Of a DNA stretch of 64,000 nt, positions 16,861 through 26,687 are shown piece after piece. This DNA comes from Ornithinibacillus caprae (GTDB lineage: Bacteria > Bacillota > Bacilli > Bacillales > Amphibacillaceae). Each line of letters begins with the position of its first letter. Within the stretch, counting starts at the first letter, position 1. The stretch is taken from positions 219,875 through 283,874 of the forward strand of contig NZ_WOCA01000003.1 in the NCBI RefSeq assembly GCF_009728145.1, in the 5' to 3' direction. The position numbers and the translations under genes are program-made. The notes under the pieces are model-generated. The model did not search any database and had not been told where the DNA came from. It saw only the letters and a program-made list of their open reading frames with translations.

Positions 16861-18246
16861 ATGTCACTTTCCGAAAATTTTCGCACGGAAAAAGATACGT
16901 TAGGAACAATAAAAGTTCCTAAAGATGCTTATTATGGTGCTCAAACACAACGAGCGATTGAAAACTTTCAAATTAGTAATAAACGATTTCCTCGTTCTAT
17001 TATTCGTGCACAGGGATTAATAAAAGCTTCCGCTGCTGCAACAAATATGGATTTGGAAATATTGCCTCCAACGATTGGGAAGGCAATAATCCAGGCTGCT
17101 GAGGAGGTTGTCAACGGAAAATGGGATGATCAATTTGTATTAGATGTCTACCAAGCTGGAGCTGGAACTTCACAGAATATGAATGTAAATGAAGTAATTG
17201 CTAATCGGGCTACGGAGCTAATGGACCCACGTTCAGGTGTGGAGCGAATCCATCCAAATGATCACGTAAATAAGAATCAATCCACAAATGACACGTTTCA
17301 TGCAGCAATGCAAATTGCCGCTATTGAAATGATCAATGAAAAACTCCTTCCGATTTTGCAGGATCTATATAAGGAATTGGATAGAAAGGCAACTGAATTT
17401 ATGCCAATAGTTAAATCCGGTCGTACCCATCTACATGATGCAGTTCCAATGCGATTAGGACAAGAATTTTCTGGCTATGCAGAAACCATTCATTCTCTCA
17501 TTAAACAGCTGCAGCATTCTGCAGATAAATTATATGAAGTTGGTTTAGGTGGAAATGCAATTGGAACAAAAGGAAATGTGCACCCAGATTATCATGCCAA
17601 AATAATAGAGGAAATTAACAGAAGAACCAATCTACCTTTCCGTCAACCGAAAGTAATTTTTGAATTCATGCAAAATACTGGTGCTCCGATTCGTGTCATG
17701 ACCACACTAAAGGAGATCTCAGTCCACCTTATCAAAATCACTAGTGATTTAAGATTATTAGCTTCTGGGCCACGAACTGGTTTGGCTGAAATAACCTTAC
17801 CATCTGTTCAACCTGGATCTACAATTATGCCTGGAAAAGTAAATCCAGCAATTCTAGAAATGACACATATGGTTTGCTGTCAGGTGATTGGGTATGAAAC
17901 AGCAGTTGCAACAGCGGGAACAGCTAGTCAATTAGAAATAAATGTCATGATGCCACTAATTGCCTATACCCTACTAGAATCAATTGATATTATGTATCAT
18001 GCTGTATCAACACTTATTTCCAAGTGTATAAGCGGAATTCAGGGTAACGAGAATATTTGTAAACAGTTTATGGAATCAAGCTTAGCCCTTGTTACTGCAC
18101 TTAGTCCCATTATGGGCTATGATCGTGCATCACAAATTGGGAAAGAAGCAGATGAAAAAAACATAACAATCAAACAAACACTAGAACAAAAAGGCTTACT
18201 TACACCTGAAATAGAAAAAGCACTGGAACCAAAAGGCTTGATATAG
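16861..18246 (+). CDS. Aspartase/fumarase-superfamily lyase, nearer aspartate ammonia-lyase
   Basis: 461 residues. The superfamily mobile loop GSTIMPGKVNP (about 318) and SGRTHLHDAVPMRLGQE (about 186) are intact, as is HPNDHVNKNQSTNDT. Three features favour aspartase over class II fumarase: QAGAGTSQNMNVNEVIANRA, SQLEINVMMP and the SGRTH context. Fumarases usually have TGSGTQ and a GNFELN block. Either way it makes fumarate, from aspartate or malate, in the cytoplasm. It stands 78 bp before the NarK-like gene on the same strand and next to the nitrate reductase operon, consistent with anaerobic metabolism. ATG follows AAGGAGAGAG. Confidence 0.85.
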   Translation: MSLSENFRTEKDTLGTIKVPKDAYYGAQTQRAIENFQISNKRFPRSIIRAQGLIKASAAATNMDLEILPPTIGKAIIQAAEEVVNGKWDDQFVLDVYQAGAGTSQNMNVNEVIANRATELMDPRSGVERIHPNDHVNKNQSTNDTFHAAMQIAAIEMINEKLLPILQDLYKELDRKATEFMPIVKSGRTHLHDAVPMRLGQEFSGYAETIHSLIKQLQHSADKLYEVGLGGNAIGTKGNVHPDYHAKIIEEINRRTNLPFRQPKVIFEFMQNTGAPIRVMTTLKEISVHLIKITSDLRLLASGPRTGLAEITLPSVQPGSTIMPGKVNPAILEMTHMVCCQVIGYETAVATAGTASQLEINVMMPLIAYTLLESIDIMYHAVSTLISKCISGIQGNENICKQFMESSLALVTALSPIMGYDRASQIGKEADEKNITIKQTLEQKGLLTPEIEKALEPKGLI

Positions 18247-18323
18247 AGGGGAAAACTATTTCTACATGGTCCTTAATAAATTTTATCAACCACTAATAAA
18301 CAAAGCTTGAAAGGGTGATAGAT

Positions 18324-19826
18324 ATGAAAAAACCAGGACTACAGCTCGGATTACAAACTTCTGGCCTCTTTATTGGTTTTATGATATGGGTGTTAATTTC
18401 ATCATTAATGTCCTATATACAAACCGATATTGCGTTAACATCAGGGCAAGCCTCCTTAGTAACTGCGATTCCAGTTATCCTGGGTTCGTTAGCCCGTATC
18501 CCGATAGGTTTCTATACGGATAGATTAGGTGCTAGAAACATGTTCCTAATCAGCTTTCTCATTCTTCTATTTCCTGTCTTTTATATTAGTATCGCAACTT
18601 CGTTTGTTGATTTAGTAATCGGTGGATTAATACTTGGTGTTGGTGGAGCCACTTTTTCAATTGGTGTTACTTCCTTACCTAAATATTATCCAAAAGAAAA
18701 ACATGGCTTTATTAATGGCGTTTACGGAGTAGGAAATATCGGAACCGCTATCACTACATTCGGTGCACCAATGATTGCAGAAGTATTCGGATGGCAAAAC
18801 GCTGTACGTTCATTCATCATATTGTTAATAATTATTGCTGCACTTGTGTTCATATTCGGAGACAGAAGAGAATCGACAACAAAAAATTCTTTAGTTGAGC
18901 AGGTTAAAGGGGTTTATCAAAATGCAACATTATGGTTTCTCTGTTTATTCTATTTTATAACCTTTGGGGCATTTGTTGCTTTTACGATGTTTTTACCAAG
19001 TTTTCTCGTTGAAAACTTTGAATTAACCCCAGTAGATGCAGGAATCCGTACAGCTATCTTTATAATCATTGCGACGTTACTTCGTCCTGTTGGTGGACTC
19101 TTAGCAGATAAATTTAATGCATTTATTATTTTAATGTTTGTTTTTATTGGTGTCGCGCTATCTGGAATACTATTGTCTTTTTCCCCAGACATTATCTGGT
19201 ACACTGTTGGATCTCTTGCTGTTGCTATAACGGTTGGGATTGGTAATGGTACCGTCTTTAAGCTAGTACCACTATACTTTTCTAAACAAGCAGGGATTGT
19301 AAACGGAATCGTCTCAGCAATGGGAGGATTAGGAGGATTCTTCCCTCCTCTACTCCTAACGGCTGTTAGTAATATAACTGGTCAACATGCTATCGCCTTT
19401 ATGCTACTATCTGAATTTGCGTTAGTAAGCTTTGTAATTGTCATATTCATGTACTATCAAGACCAAATGAATATTGAAAGACAAATCATTGAAGGAACAG
19501 CAGAAGGAATTATGATTACAGACAAAAATGGAGTTATTAAGAATGTTAACGCTGCCTTCACACGTATCACCGGTTATTCGAAGGAAGAAGCCGTTGGAAA
19601 TACGCCTAGTCTACTTCAATCAGGTAAGCATGATGCTGGTTTTTATAAGAATATGTGGATGACAGTGGAAGAGCAAGGATTTTGGGAAGGAGAAATACAC
19701 AATAAACGAAAAAATGGAGAAATATACTCTGAGCTACTTACAATTAGCCCAGTAAAAAATAATGTTGGTGTTACGAAGTATTATGTTGGTATTTTTAATG
19801 ATACTTCTTCAGTAAATAGACCATAG
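18324..19826 (+). CDS. narK: NarK-like MFS transporter fused to a C-terminal PAS domain
   Basis: 500 residues from ATG 18324 (AGGGTGA upstream); a GTG nine bases earlier lies in the ribosome site. The first 385 residues have about 12 membrane helices with the nitrate/nitrite porter style (ARIPIGFYTDRLGARN, GVGNIGTA, GGLGGFFPP). After the last helix comes a PAS domain of about 105 residues: IEGTAEGIMITDKNGVIKNVN, FTRITGYSKEEAVGN, ending in YYVGIFNDTS. Ordinary NarK proteins stop after the membrane part. It converges on narGHJI, which supports nitrate uptake or nitrite export. PAS could sense redox state or ligand and gate transport; this is inference. Confidence 0.85.
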   Translation: MKKPGLQLGLQTSGLFIGFMIWVLISSLMSYIQTDIALTSGQASLVTAIPVILGSLARIPIGFYTDRLGARNMFLISFLILLFPVFYISIATSFVDLVIGGLILGVGGATFSIGVTSLPKYYPKEKHGFINGVYGVGNIGTAITTFGAPMIAEVFGWQNAVRSFIILLIIIAALVFIFGDRRESTTKNSLVEQVKGVYQNATLWFLCLFYFITFGAFVAFTMFLPSFLVENFELTPVDAGIRTAIFIIIATLLRPVGGLLADKFNAFIILMFVFIGVALSGILLSFSPDIIWYTVGSLAVAITVGIGNGTVFKLVPLYFSKQAGIVNGIVSAMGGLGGFFPPLLLTAVSNITGQHAIAFMLLSEFALVSFVIVIFMYYQDQMNIERQIIEGTAEGIMITDKNGVIKNVNAAFTRITGYSKEEAVGNTPSLLQSGKHDAGFYKNMWMTVEEQGFWEGEIHNKRKNGEIYSELLTISPVKNNVGVTKYYVGIFNDTSSVNRP

Positions 19827-19835
19827 TAAAGACAT

Positions 19836-19872
19836 GAAAAGACCTGACGTACCAAGTTGTCAGGTCAATTTA
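19836..19872. terminator. Bidirectional intrinsic terminator
   Basis: GACCTGAC / GTCAGGTC stem (19841-19848 with 19859-19866) between the convergent narK-like and narI genes. The minus strand exits into TTTTC and the plus strand into AATTT, so it is stronger for the nar operon. Confidence 0.75.
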
Positions 19873-19879
19873 TTCTCCA

Positions 19880-20581
19880 TTATAATCCCTGTCTTTTATA
19901 ATTAGACCTGGATCGATATTGCTGAGGTGGTCTTGTTGGATATTTAATAGGGATACTAAATATGTGTACTAATTTGGTAAAGGGAATGGACGCAAACAAA
20001 GCAAATGCAGCTATCACGTGAATTTTAAAAATCATAGGAACATTTTCCATTAAATCATATCTAGGTTGAAACATAAACAAACTACGAAACCACGGACCAA
20101 TAGTTAAACGATATTCATATTCTACAACTGTTGTATTATAAATAATGGTCATATAGGTTCCAGTCGCTGCCACAAAAAGCACAGCTAGCACAGCGAAAAA
20201 GTCTGAAAAAGTTGCTTTTATACGAACAGGATCAATCGTTATTTTTCGAATTAACAATATAACCACCCCTGCTACAACCATTAAACCGACAAGTCCTCCG
20301 CCATATATTGCTCCAAAATGATACGCATGATCAGAAATCCCAAGAGCATGATAAAATTCGATTGGAATAACCATCCCCATTACATGTCCAATAAATGCGA
20401 ATATAATCCCCCAATGAAATAACGGGGAACCAAACCGAAGCCATTTTTTCTCCAAAAACTCTGTAGAAGGTGCTGCCCACGTTAGTTGCCTAAAGGCATA
20501 ACGATAAAGAAGGCCTAAAATCATGATCGTTACTGTTATATACGGGAATATGACCCACCAGAAAATCCCGGTCATAAACAC
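19880..20581 (-). CDS. narI: Respiratory nitrate reductase gamma subunit (cytochrome b)
   Basis: 233 residues with about five membrane helices. Haem-b-ligand His candidates are in FHWGIIFAFIGHVMG, near HAYHFG, and in IFKIHVIAAFALF and TKLVHIFS, as in NarI. It transfers quinol electrons to NarH across the membrane. It follows narJ by 28 bp with AGGAGGGGTG before ATG and is the last gene of the operon, ending at the shared terminator. Confidence 0.95.
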   Translation of the reverse strand: MFMTGIFWWVIFPYITVTIMILGLLYRYAFRQLTWAAPSTEFLEKKWLRFGSPLFHWGIIFAFIGHVMGMVIPIEFYHALGISDHAYHFGAIYGGGLVGLMVVAGVVILLIRKITIDPVRIKATFSDFFAVLAVLFVAATGTYMTIIYNTTVVEYEYRLTIGPWFRSLFMFQPRYDLMENVPMIFKIHVIAAFALFASIPFTKLVHIFSIPIKYPTRPPQQYRSRSNYKRQGL

Positions 20582-20609
20582 CCCTCCTCTTGAAATATAA
20601 TTGGATACC

Positions 20610-21212
20610 TTACTGATACATAATCGGACAAGGTAATTCTTCTAAGTCTGCATCTTCCCGGTTGTTCTCCAATTCTTCTATTTCTTCTTTCGTCGGGTTT
20701 GGAAACACATGATCCATAAGTAAACTAAAAAGACCAGCGTATGGATTTGCCAAGTCAAGATTTTTTATAATCCGTTTGATACCAACCCCCATACGACTTA
20801 TTAGTCTTTCTTTATCTTTGGAAGGAGGGGCAACAGATAAAAACTCTAGGAGCATCGGGATATAATCCCCTAGCTCCTTGTTTTCTATTTCAAAACCAGC
20901 CTGTTTAATAATATTTTGCAATCGAATCAAAGCAGCCCCTCTTCTTGAACTGTCACCTAGTTCATGTGCAGTTAAATATAATCCTGTCTTTGTTTTCAAA
21001 TCAAATGTGTTTACATATAGTTCTTGAATTTCCTTTTGTGAGAGCAGCTTAAAAGAGAGAAAGGTTTTCTTCCATTCCGCCCTCACCTTTTCAGATTCTA
21101 ATGATTCGTAAACAAGTGCATTTAATTCTTTTAGATCACTTTTAAAATGGTCTGAAGGATAACCTAATAAACGAGAAACACTTATTAATAAAATTCGTTT
21201 ATCCCGATTCAT
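20610..21212 (-). CDS. narJ: Nitrate reductase assembly chaperone (delta)
   Basis: 200 residues, helical and cytoplasmic, with the TorD/NarJ-type pattern (LLGYPSDHFKSDL near the start, then a central LTAHELGDSSRRGAAL motif and DYIPMLLEFLS). It assists molybdenum-cofactor insertion into NarG and is not part of the final enzyme. It overlaps narH by 14 bp, in the standard G-H-J-I order. Confidence 0.93.
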   Translation of the reverse strand: MNRDKRILLISVSRLLGYPSDHFKSDLKELNALVYESLESEKVRAEWKKTFLSFKLLSQKEIQELYVNTFDLKTKTGLYLTAHELGDSSRRGAALIRLQNIIKQAGFEIENKELGDYIPMLLEFLSVAPPSKDKERLISRMGVGIKRIIKNLDLANPYAGLFSLLMDHVFPNPTKEEIEELENNREDADLEELPCPIMYQ

Positions 21213-22719
21213 AATTTTTTTCTCTCGCTTTCATATAACCAAATGTTGGGTGCAGACCTTCTTGTGGAGCTAAATCTTCTAGACTACACGTGCCTTGCTT
21301 GTAATGTAAGTCATCGTCCATTTCTCTTCTACCAGTTGGAATCACATAACGTTCATCATATTTGGCAATTCCTAATAAGCGAGCCATCTCTTCAATTTCC
21401 TCGGGGCTAGTATTCGCTTGTTTTACCAATTCACTTTGCTTAAATTCATCAACGCCACCAACAGTTTTTCCTCGCATGTATACCCGCATTGCAGACAATT
21501 TCAAGAGCACCTTACGTACGACCTCCTTATCGTCTGCAGCTAAAATAGAAGCTAAGTATTCTACTGGGATCCGCATTTGATCAACAGCAGGAATATAACC
21601 ATCTGTGTTTAATTCATCCTCATTTGTAATATGATTCATAATTGGACTTAGTGGCGGTACATACCAAACCATTGGCATGGTGCGATACTCTGGATGCAAT
21701 GGTAGTGCAATTTTCCATTTCATCGCCATCTTATACACAGGTGATTCCTTTGCCGCCTCTAACCAAGCGTCATTAATTCCAGCTTCTCTTGCCTCAGATT
21801 GTACCTTAGGGTCAAATGGATCTAAAAAGCAAGATAGCTGTGCTTCATATAAATCTTGCGGGTCTTCTACAGAAGCCGCTTCTTTCACTTTATCCGCATC
21901 ATACAGTACAACCCCAATATAACGAATTCGACCGACACAGGTCTCCGAACAAATCGTTGGTAACCCAGCTTCTGTTCGTGGATAACAGAAATTACATTTT
22001 TCTGCCTTGTGAGTATTCCAATTGTAATAAACCTTGTGGTATGGGCAGCCATTTTGGCAAAAACGCCAACCACGACAGGCATCATGATCTACTAGGACGA
22101 TTCCATCTTCATCACGCTTGTACAAGGCACCCGATGGACAAGAAGCTACACAGGATGGATTTAAACAGTGTTCACAAATCCTTGGTAAATACATCATGAA
22201 GGTTTTTTCATATTCCATCTTAATATGTTCTTGCATCTTTTCTACGTTTGGGTCGAGTGGAACAATTTCACTCCCACCCGCCAAATCATCATCCCAGTTG
22301 GAACCCCATTCTGGTTTATCCATGTATTTACCAGTAACTTGTGATTTCGGTCTTGCTACTGGAAGATGGTCGCTTTTTGGACTATGAATCAGATGATCGT
22401 AGTCATAAGTCCATGGTTCATAAAAGTCTTCCATTTCTGCCATGTTCGGATTATAAAATATATTTGCCAGCTTCGATATTGGCCCACCTGCTCTAAGTTT
22501 TAACTTTCCATTATTCAGTTCCCAACCACCTTTATAGCGGTCTGTGTCTTCCCAGCGTTTTGGATATCCTGGTCCTGGTCTGGTTTCAACATTATTGAAC
22601 CACATATATTCCGTACCAGGACGGTTAGTCCAAGTGTTTTTGCATGTTACCGAGCAGGTATGACAGCCAATACATTTATCTAAATGCATGACCATGGCAA
22701 CCTGTGCCTTAATTCTCAA
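21199..22719 (-). CDS. narH: Nitrate reductase beta subunit (Fe-S)
   Basis: 506 residues from TTG 22719, which has GGAGG nine bases upstream and yields the expected (M)RIKAQVAMVMHLDKC start; a TTG 9 bp earlier abuts the ribosome site. Cys clusters: CIGCHTCSVTC (N-terminal), CEHCLNPSCVASC, CRGWRFCQNGCPYH with Trp in the place typical of the NarH three-iron centre, and CNFCYPR/CSETC. The protein relays electrons from NarI haem to NarG. It overlaps the narG end by 11 bp. Confidence 0.95.
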   Translation of the reverse strand: MRIKAQVAMVMHLDKCIGCHTCSVTCKNTWTNRPGTEYMWFNNVETRPGPGYPKRWEDTDRYKGGWELNNGKLKLRAGGPISKLANIFYNPNMAEMEDFYEPWTYDYDHLIHSPKSDHLPVARPKSQVTGKYMDKPEWGSNWDDDLAGGSEIVPLDPNVEKMQEHIKMEYEKTFMMYLPRICEHCLNPSCVASCPSGALYKRDEDGIVLVDHDACRGWRFCQNGCPYHKVYYNWNTHKAEKCNFCYPRTEAGLPTICSETCVGRIRYIGVVLYDADKVKEAASVEDPQDLYEAQLSCFLDPFDPKVQSEAREAGINDAWLEAAKESPVYKMAMKWKIALPLHPEYRTMPMVWYVPPLSPIMNHITNEDELNTDGYIPAVDQMRIPVEYLASILAADDKEVVRKVLLKLSAMRVYMRGKTVGGVDEFKQSELVKQANTSPEEIEEMARLLGIAKYDERYVIPTGRREMDDDLHYKQGTCSLEDLAPQEGLHPTFGYMKAREKNYESG

Positions 22720-25700
22720 GCCAATCAACCTCCTTCAGCTTTCTGATAACAGCCATCGTGTCTCGCTGATGACCGGTTGGGCCATAGTAGTTAAATCCAT
22801 AACTTAATTGTGAATAACCACCAATCATATGCGTTGGTTTCAACGTAATACGTGTAACACTGTTATGCGTACCACCACGTTTTTTATTAATGGTTGTCCC
22901 TGGTACTCCCATCGTTCGGTCTTGTGCATGGTACATGTAAACCATCCCTTTAGGAATTCGGTAGGTTAACACAGCTCTAGCAGCAATAACCCCATTACGG
23001 TTATATACTTCAATAAAGTCATTATCCTTAATTCCAATGGACTTACCATCCTCTTCATTCATCCATACGACCTGCCAACCTCTAAATAATTGGACCATCG
23101 GCGTTGCTTCGGTGAACATCGTATGAATTCCCCATTTTTGGTGAGGGGTTAAATACCGTACTATTAACGATTGACCATCATCTTCTATACCTTTTTCATT
23201 TTTCATAAATGGCCCTTTTGTAAGTGGTGGCAAATACAATGGCAATGCTTCACCGAAGTCCAACATCATCTCATGATCCAGGTAAAAACTTTGTCTACCC
23301 GTTAATGTTCGCCATGGAATGTTGTATTCAGTGTTTACAGTAAATGGGGAATATCTTCTACCATCCTTCTCCATACCACTCCACATTGGTGTAGATATAG
23401 AAGTTCGTGGTTGAATCGTTAAAGACCGTAGAGTAAAATCCTCTTCCTCTCGATTTTCAGCAATTTCGGTTAGTTTTTGCCCTGTTTTTGCCTCCATCGA
23501 TTTCCAACCTTCAACTGCCCGCTTTCCATTGGTTGCACCTGACATCAGCAAAATTGCGTCGATTGCCTTTTTATCAGTAAGTAAATCTGGATTTCCTTTC
23601 CCGATTCCATCTCGTTTAGATGTACCTAGACGATCTTTTAACTCTTCAAAAACCTTATCTCCAGGAAGTTTTACTCCTTTTCCTCCATACCCCTTCTTCA
23701 TATTCGGTCCAATTGTCGTCATTTTTTGATAAACGTTTGGATAGTCACGAGTAACAATTTTTAGATTGGGCATCGTTTTTCCTGGTATTGCCTCTACTTC
23801 TCCTGTTCGCCAATCCTTGATCTTGCCATGAACTTGTGCAATTTCATCTGGCGAATCATGTCCAAGTGGTCGCATTAACAATTCTTCCTTGGCAGGTAGA
23901 TGGTCTTCCGCCAGTTCTGAAAACACCTTGGCAATTTCTCTAAATGAATCCCAATCACTTTTTGCTTCCCAAGGTGGAGAAATCGCAGCATTAAATGGGT
24001 GGATAAATGGATGCATGTCCGTACTGCTAATATCAAATTTTTCATACCAGGTTGCAGTAGGAAGAACGATATCCGAAAACAGGCCTGAGCTAGTCATACG
24101 AAAATCGATACTAACAAATAAATCTGTTTTCCCTTCTGGTGGTACATCGGATACATTTACGGCCTCTGGTTGCCAGGAATGCTCGGTATCCGTCATGACC
24201 TGATTATCTCCACCAATTAAGTGTTTCGCAAAATATTCATGACCTTTTCCACTATCCCCTAACAAGTTTGAACGCCAGTTAAAGAACACTCTTGGGAAAT
24301 TTCTTGGATCGTCGGGATTCTCAATCGACCACTCAATCTCACCAGCTTTAATTTTTTTCACAACATCCTCAATGATTTCCTTCTCATCTTTTGCACCTTG
24401 TTCCCTGCTTTCCTTCACTATATCAATGGAGTTTTGTGAGAACTGTGGAAATGATGGAAGCCATCCTAATCTTGCAGAAAGTGCATTTACATCTGCCGGA
24501 TGCATGTGATTGTATTTCCCGTTCCATGCAGATTTCTTTTGATTACTTTCTGTTTCATAGCGAAACTGTTCCGTTGCAAAATAAAAAAATGAGGTACCAT
24601 TTTGTAGTCTTGGGATGTTCCCCCAATCACTTACAAAAGAAACTAAATTCCAGCCCTCTACCGGACGCACTTTTTCTTGACCTACATAATGAGCCCAACC
24701 TCCTCCGTTCACTCCTTGTGAACCTGTAAGGAGAATAAGATTAAGTATCGAGCGATAAATTTGATCACTATGATACCAGTGATTGGTTCCACCACCCATA
24801 GCAATCATGGATTTTCCTTTGGTACGGGCAGCATTATCGGCAAATTCTTTTGCAATTTTAATTACATGATTTCGATTTACACCAGTTATGCTTTCCTGCC
24901 ATGCTGGTGTATATGGCTTTTCATCGTTGTAATCTTTCGGATAATCACCAGGTAACTGACGATCTACCCCAACATGTGCCATCATTAAATCGTAAACTGT
25001 TGTAACTTTTAATTCGTTGCCAATATGATCTTTCAAATGCTTTACTGGTACTCCTCTAGTCACTGCTCCACCTTCTTCATCAGCAAAATACGGAAAAGTA
25101 ACTTGAGTAATTTCATCAGATGCATCAATAAAGCTTAGCTTCGGATCAATTGGAGATCCATCATCTTTTTTCATTTCTAGATTCCACTTATTTCCGTTAT
25201 CCCAGCGGAATCCCTGGCTACCATTTGGAATTTCGATTTGGTTAGCGTTTTCATCCCAGACAGCAGTTTTCCATTCTCCGAGCTTGTGAGAGTCATAAAT
25301 ATCTGAAGCTCGAAGGAATCGGTCGGTTCGATATTCATCCCCGTGTTCTCTTAAAATCACTAGAAATGGTAGGTCGGTAAAACGCTTTACATAGTCAATA
25401 AAATATGATGTTTGTTGTTTGACATAGAACTCCGTTAAGATAACGTGTGTCATTGCCATCGCTAATGCTCCGTCTGTTCCTGCACGGGCAGGCAACCAAA
25501 CATCAGCAAATTTTTCATATTCGGCATAGTCAGGACTAACTCCAACTACTTTCGTTCCGTTGTATCTTGCCTCTACCATAAAATGGGCATCGGGGGTTCT
25601 CGTCTGTGGTAAATTGGTGCCCCAAATAATGAAATACTTGGTATTATACCAATCTGCACTTTCAGGAACATCCGTCTGATCTCCCCACACTTGTGGTGAT

Positions 25701-26389
25701 GCTGGTGGAAGATCAGCATACCAATCGTAAAAGCTTAATAAAGTTCCTCCTAGCAAGGAAAGAAAACGTGCACCACCAGCATAGCTGATCATTGACATAG
25801 CTGGGATTGGACTAAAGCCAACAATTCGATCTGGTCCATACTTTTTGATCGTATAAATTAGTGAGCTAGCTATAATCTCACAAATTTCTCTCCAGTCTGC
25901 ACGGACAAAGCCACCCCTACCACGTGCTTTTACGATTTTATTTCTTTTTTCGGGATCTTGTTGAATATTTTCCCAAGCTTGGATTGGATTATATCCTTGT
26001 TTTTTTTCTGCCTTCCAAAGTTCAAATAAGTCGCTACGTACATATGGATACTTCACTCTAGCTGGACTATATGTATACCACGAAAAGCTTGCTCCCCGTG
26101 GGCAACCACGAGGTTCATATTCTGGAAAATCATCTCCGGTTGATGGATAGTCCGTTTGTTGTGTTTCCGATGTAATAATTCCATCCTTCACATAGATTTT
26201 CCAGCTACAAGAACCAGTACAGTTTACACCATGAGTGGAACGAACAATTTTATCATGCTGCCATCTTTGACGATAGATTTCTTCAGAGTCTCTTGGTCTA
26301 GGGCTTTCCTCAGTCCATCCATCATTAATCTCTTTTCCTCGCTTTAAGTATTTAAACGATTCCAGTAATTTATTACTTCTCTTGGCCAT
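22709..26389 (-). CDS. narG: Nitrate reductase alpha (catalytic, Mo-bisMGD) subunit
   Basis: 1226 residues from ATG 26389 (GGGAGAACTCCGT upstream); a 23-residue upstream extension is rejected as overlap with the preceding gene. The N-terminal 4Fe-4S ligands follow the NarG spacing His53, Cys57, Cys61 and Cys96 (THGVNCTGSC then PRGCPRGA). Molybdopterin-domain blocks include WADLPPASPQVWGDQTD-type and GTNLPQTRTPDAHF segments, and the C-terminal region holds THNSVTRITLKPTHM. There is no Tat leader, so the site faces the cytoplasm as in other NarGHI. It reduces nitrate to nitrite. It overlaps the upstream small gene by 17 bp. Confidence 0.96.
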   Translation of the reverse strand: MAKRSNKLLESFKYLKRGKEINDGWTEESPRPRDSEEIYRQRWQHDKIVRSTHGVNCTGSCSWKIYVKDGIITSETQQTDYPSTGDDFPEYEPRGCPRGASFSWYTYSPARVKYPYVRSDLFELWKAEKKQGYNPIQAWENIQQDPEKRNKIVKARGRGGFVRADWREICEIIASSLIYTIKKYGPDRIVGFSPIPAMSMISYAGGARFLSLLGGTLLSFYDWYADLPPASPQVWGDQTDVPESADWYNTKYFIIWGTNLPQTRTPDAHFMVEARYNGTKVVGVSPDYAEYEKFADVWLPARAGTDGALAMAMTHVILTEFYVKQQTSYFIDYVKRFTDLPFLVILREHGDEYRTDRFLRASDIYDSHKLGEWKTAVWDENANQIEIPNGSQGFRWDNGNKWNLEMKKDDGSPIDPKLSFIDASDEITQVTFPYFADEEGGAVTRGVPVKHLKDHIGNELKVTTVYDLMMAHVGVDRQLPGDYPKDYNDEKPYTPAWQESITGVNRNHVIKIAKEFADNAARTKGKSMIAMGGGTNHWYHSDQIYRSILNLILLTGSQGVNGGGWAHYVGQEKVRPVEGWNLVSFVSDWGNIPRLQNGTSFFYFATEQFRYETESNQKKSAWNGKYNHMHPADVNALSARLGWLPSFPQFSQNSIDIVKESREQGAKDEKEIIEDVVKKIKAGEIEWSIENPDDPRNFPRVFFNWRSNLLGDSGKGHEYFAKHLIGGDNQVMTDTEHSWQPEAVNVSDVPPEGKTDLFVSIDFRMTSSGLFSDIVLPTATWYEKFDISSTDMHPFIHPFNAAISPPWEAKSDWDSFREIAKVFSELAEDHLPAKEELLMRPLGHDSPDEIAQVHGKIKDWRTGEVEAIPGKTMPNLKIVTRDYPNVYQKMTTIGPNMKKGYGGKGVKLPGDKVFEELKDRLGTSKRDGIGKGNPDLLTDKKAIDAILLMSGATNGKRAVEGWKSMEAKTGQKLTEIAENREEEDFTLRSLTIQPRTSISTPMWSGMEKDGRRYSPFTVNTEYNIPWRTLTGRQSFYLDHEMMLDFGEALPLYLPPLTKGPFMKNEKGIEDDGQSLIVRYLTPHQKWGIHTMFTEATPMVQLFRGWQVVWMNEEDGKSIGIKDNDFIEVYNRNGVIAARAVLTYRIPKGMVYMYHAQDRTMGVPGTTINKKRGGTHNSVTRITLKPTHMIGGYSQLSYGFNYYGPTGHQRDTMAVIRKLKEVDWLEN

Positions 26390-26663
26390 ACGGAGTTCTC
26401 CCTTCAAGTATGGGATCAATTGGATTAAATCTTTCTCCAACCAATTTAAAGCTAGCATTACCAGACTCTAGCTCCTCTAGAAAAATTCGTAATGTGGGAG
26501 CGTTTGCTGCAACTAATATTAGACGTTCGAGATTCTCCAAATCATTGATTTCATATATTTTCTCCACAATTCCTGGTGCAATATCGCCAAATCGCATTCG
26601 TAACACATGCAATAAATCTTCACGGTCCTGAACGTAGTCAGCTTCATGTTCATATTGAAACAA
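26373..26663 (-). CDS. Small nar-operon protein, DUF4351-like pattern
   Basis: 96 residues from TTG 26663 behind AAGGAGG. The helix pattern LLHVLRMRFGDIAPGIVEKI followed by LENLERLILVAANAPTLRIFLEEL resembles the short DUF4351 domain (a chain that ends with an L..L....LE.L motif). The C-terminal 6 codons overlap narG, so expression is surely linked. A role in nitrate-reductase expression or assembly is a guess based on position only. Confidence 0.6.
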   Translation of the reverse strand: MFQYEHEADYVQDREDLLHVLRMRFGDIAPGIVEKIYEINDLENLERLILVAANAPTLRIFLEELESGNASFKLVGERFNPIDPILEGRTPYGQEK

Positions 26664-26687
26664 ATCATTTTCCTCCTTATGTACAAA

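Noticed and set aside
22720..22728. narH starting at TTG 22728
   Set aside because: That codon abuts GGAGG without spacing; TTG 22719 fits spacing and the family N-terminus.
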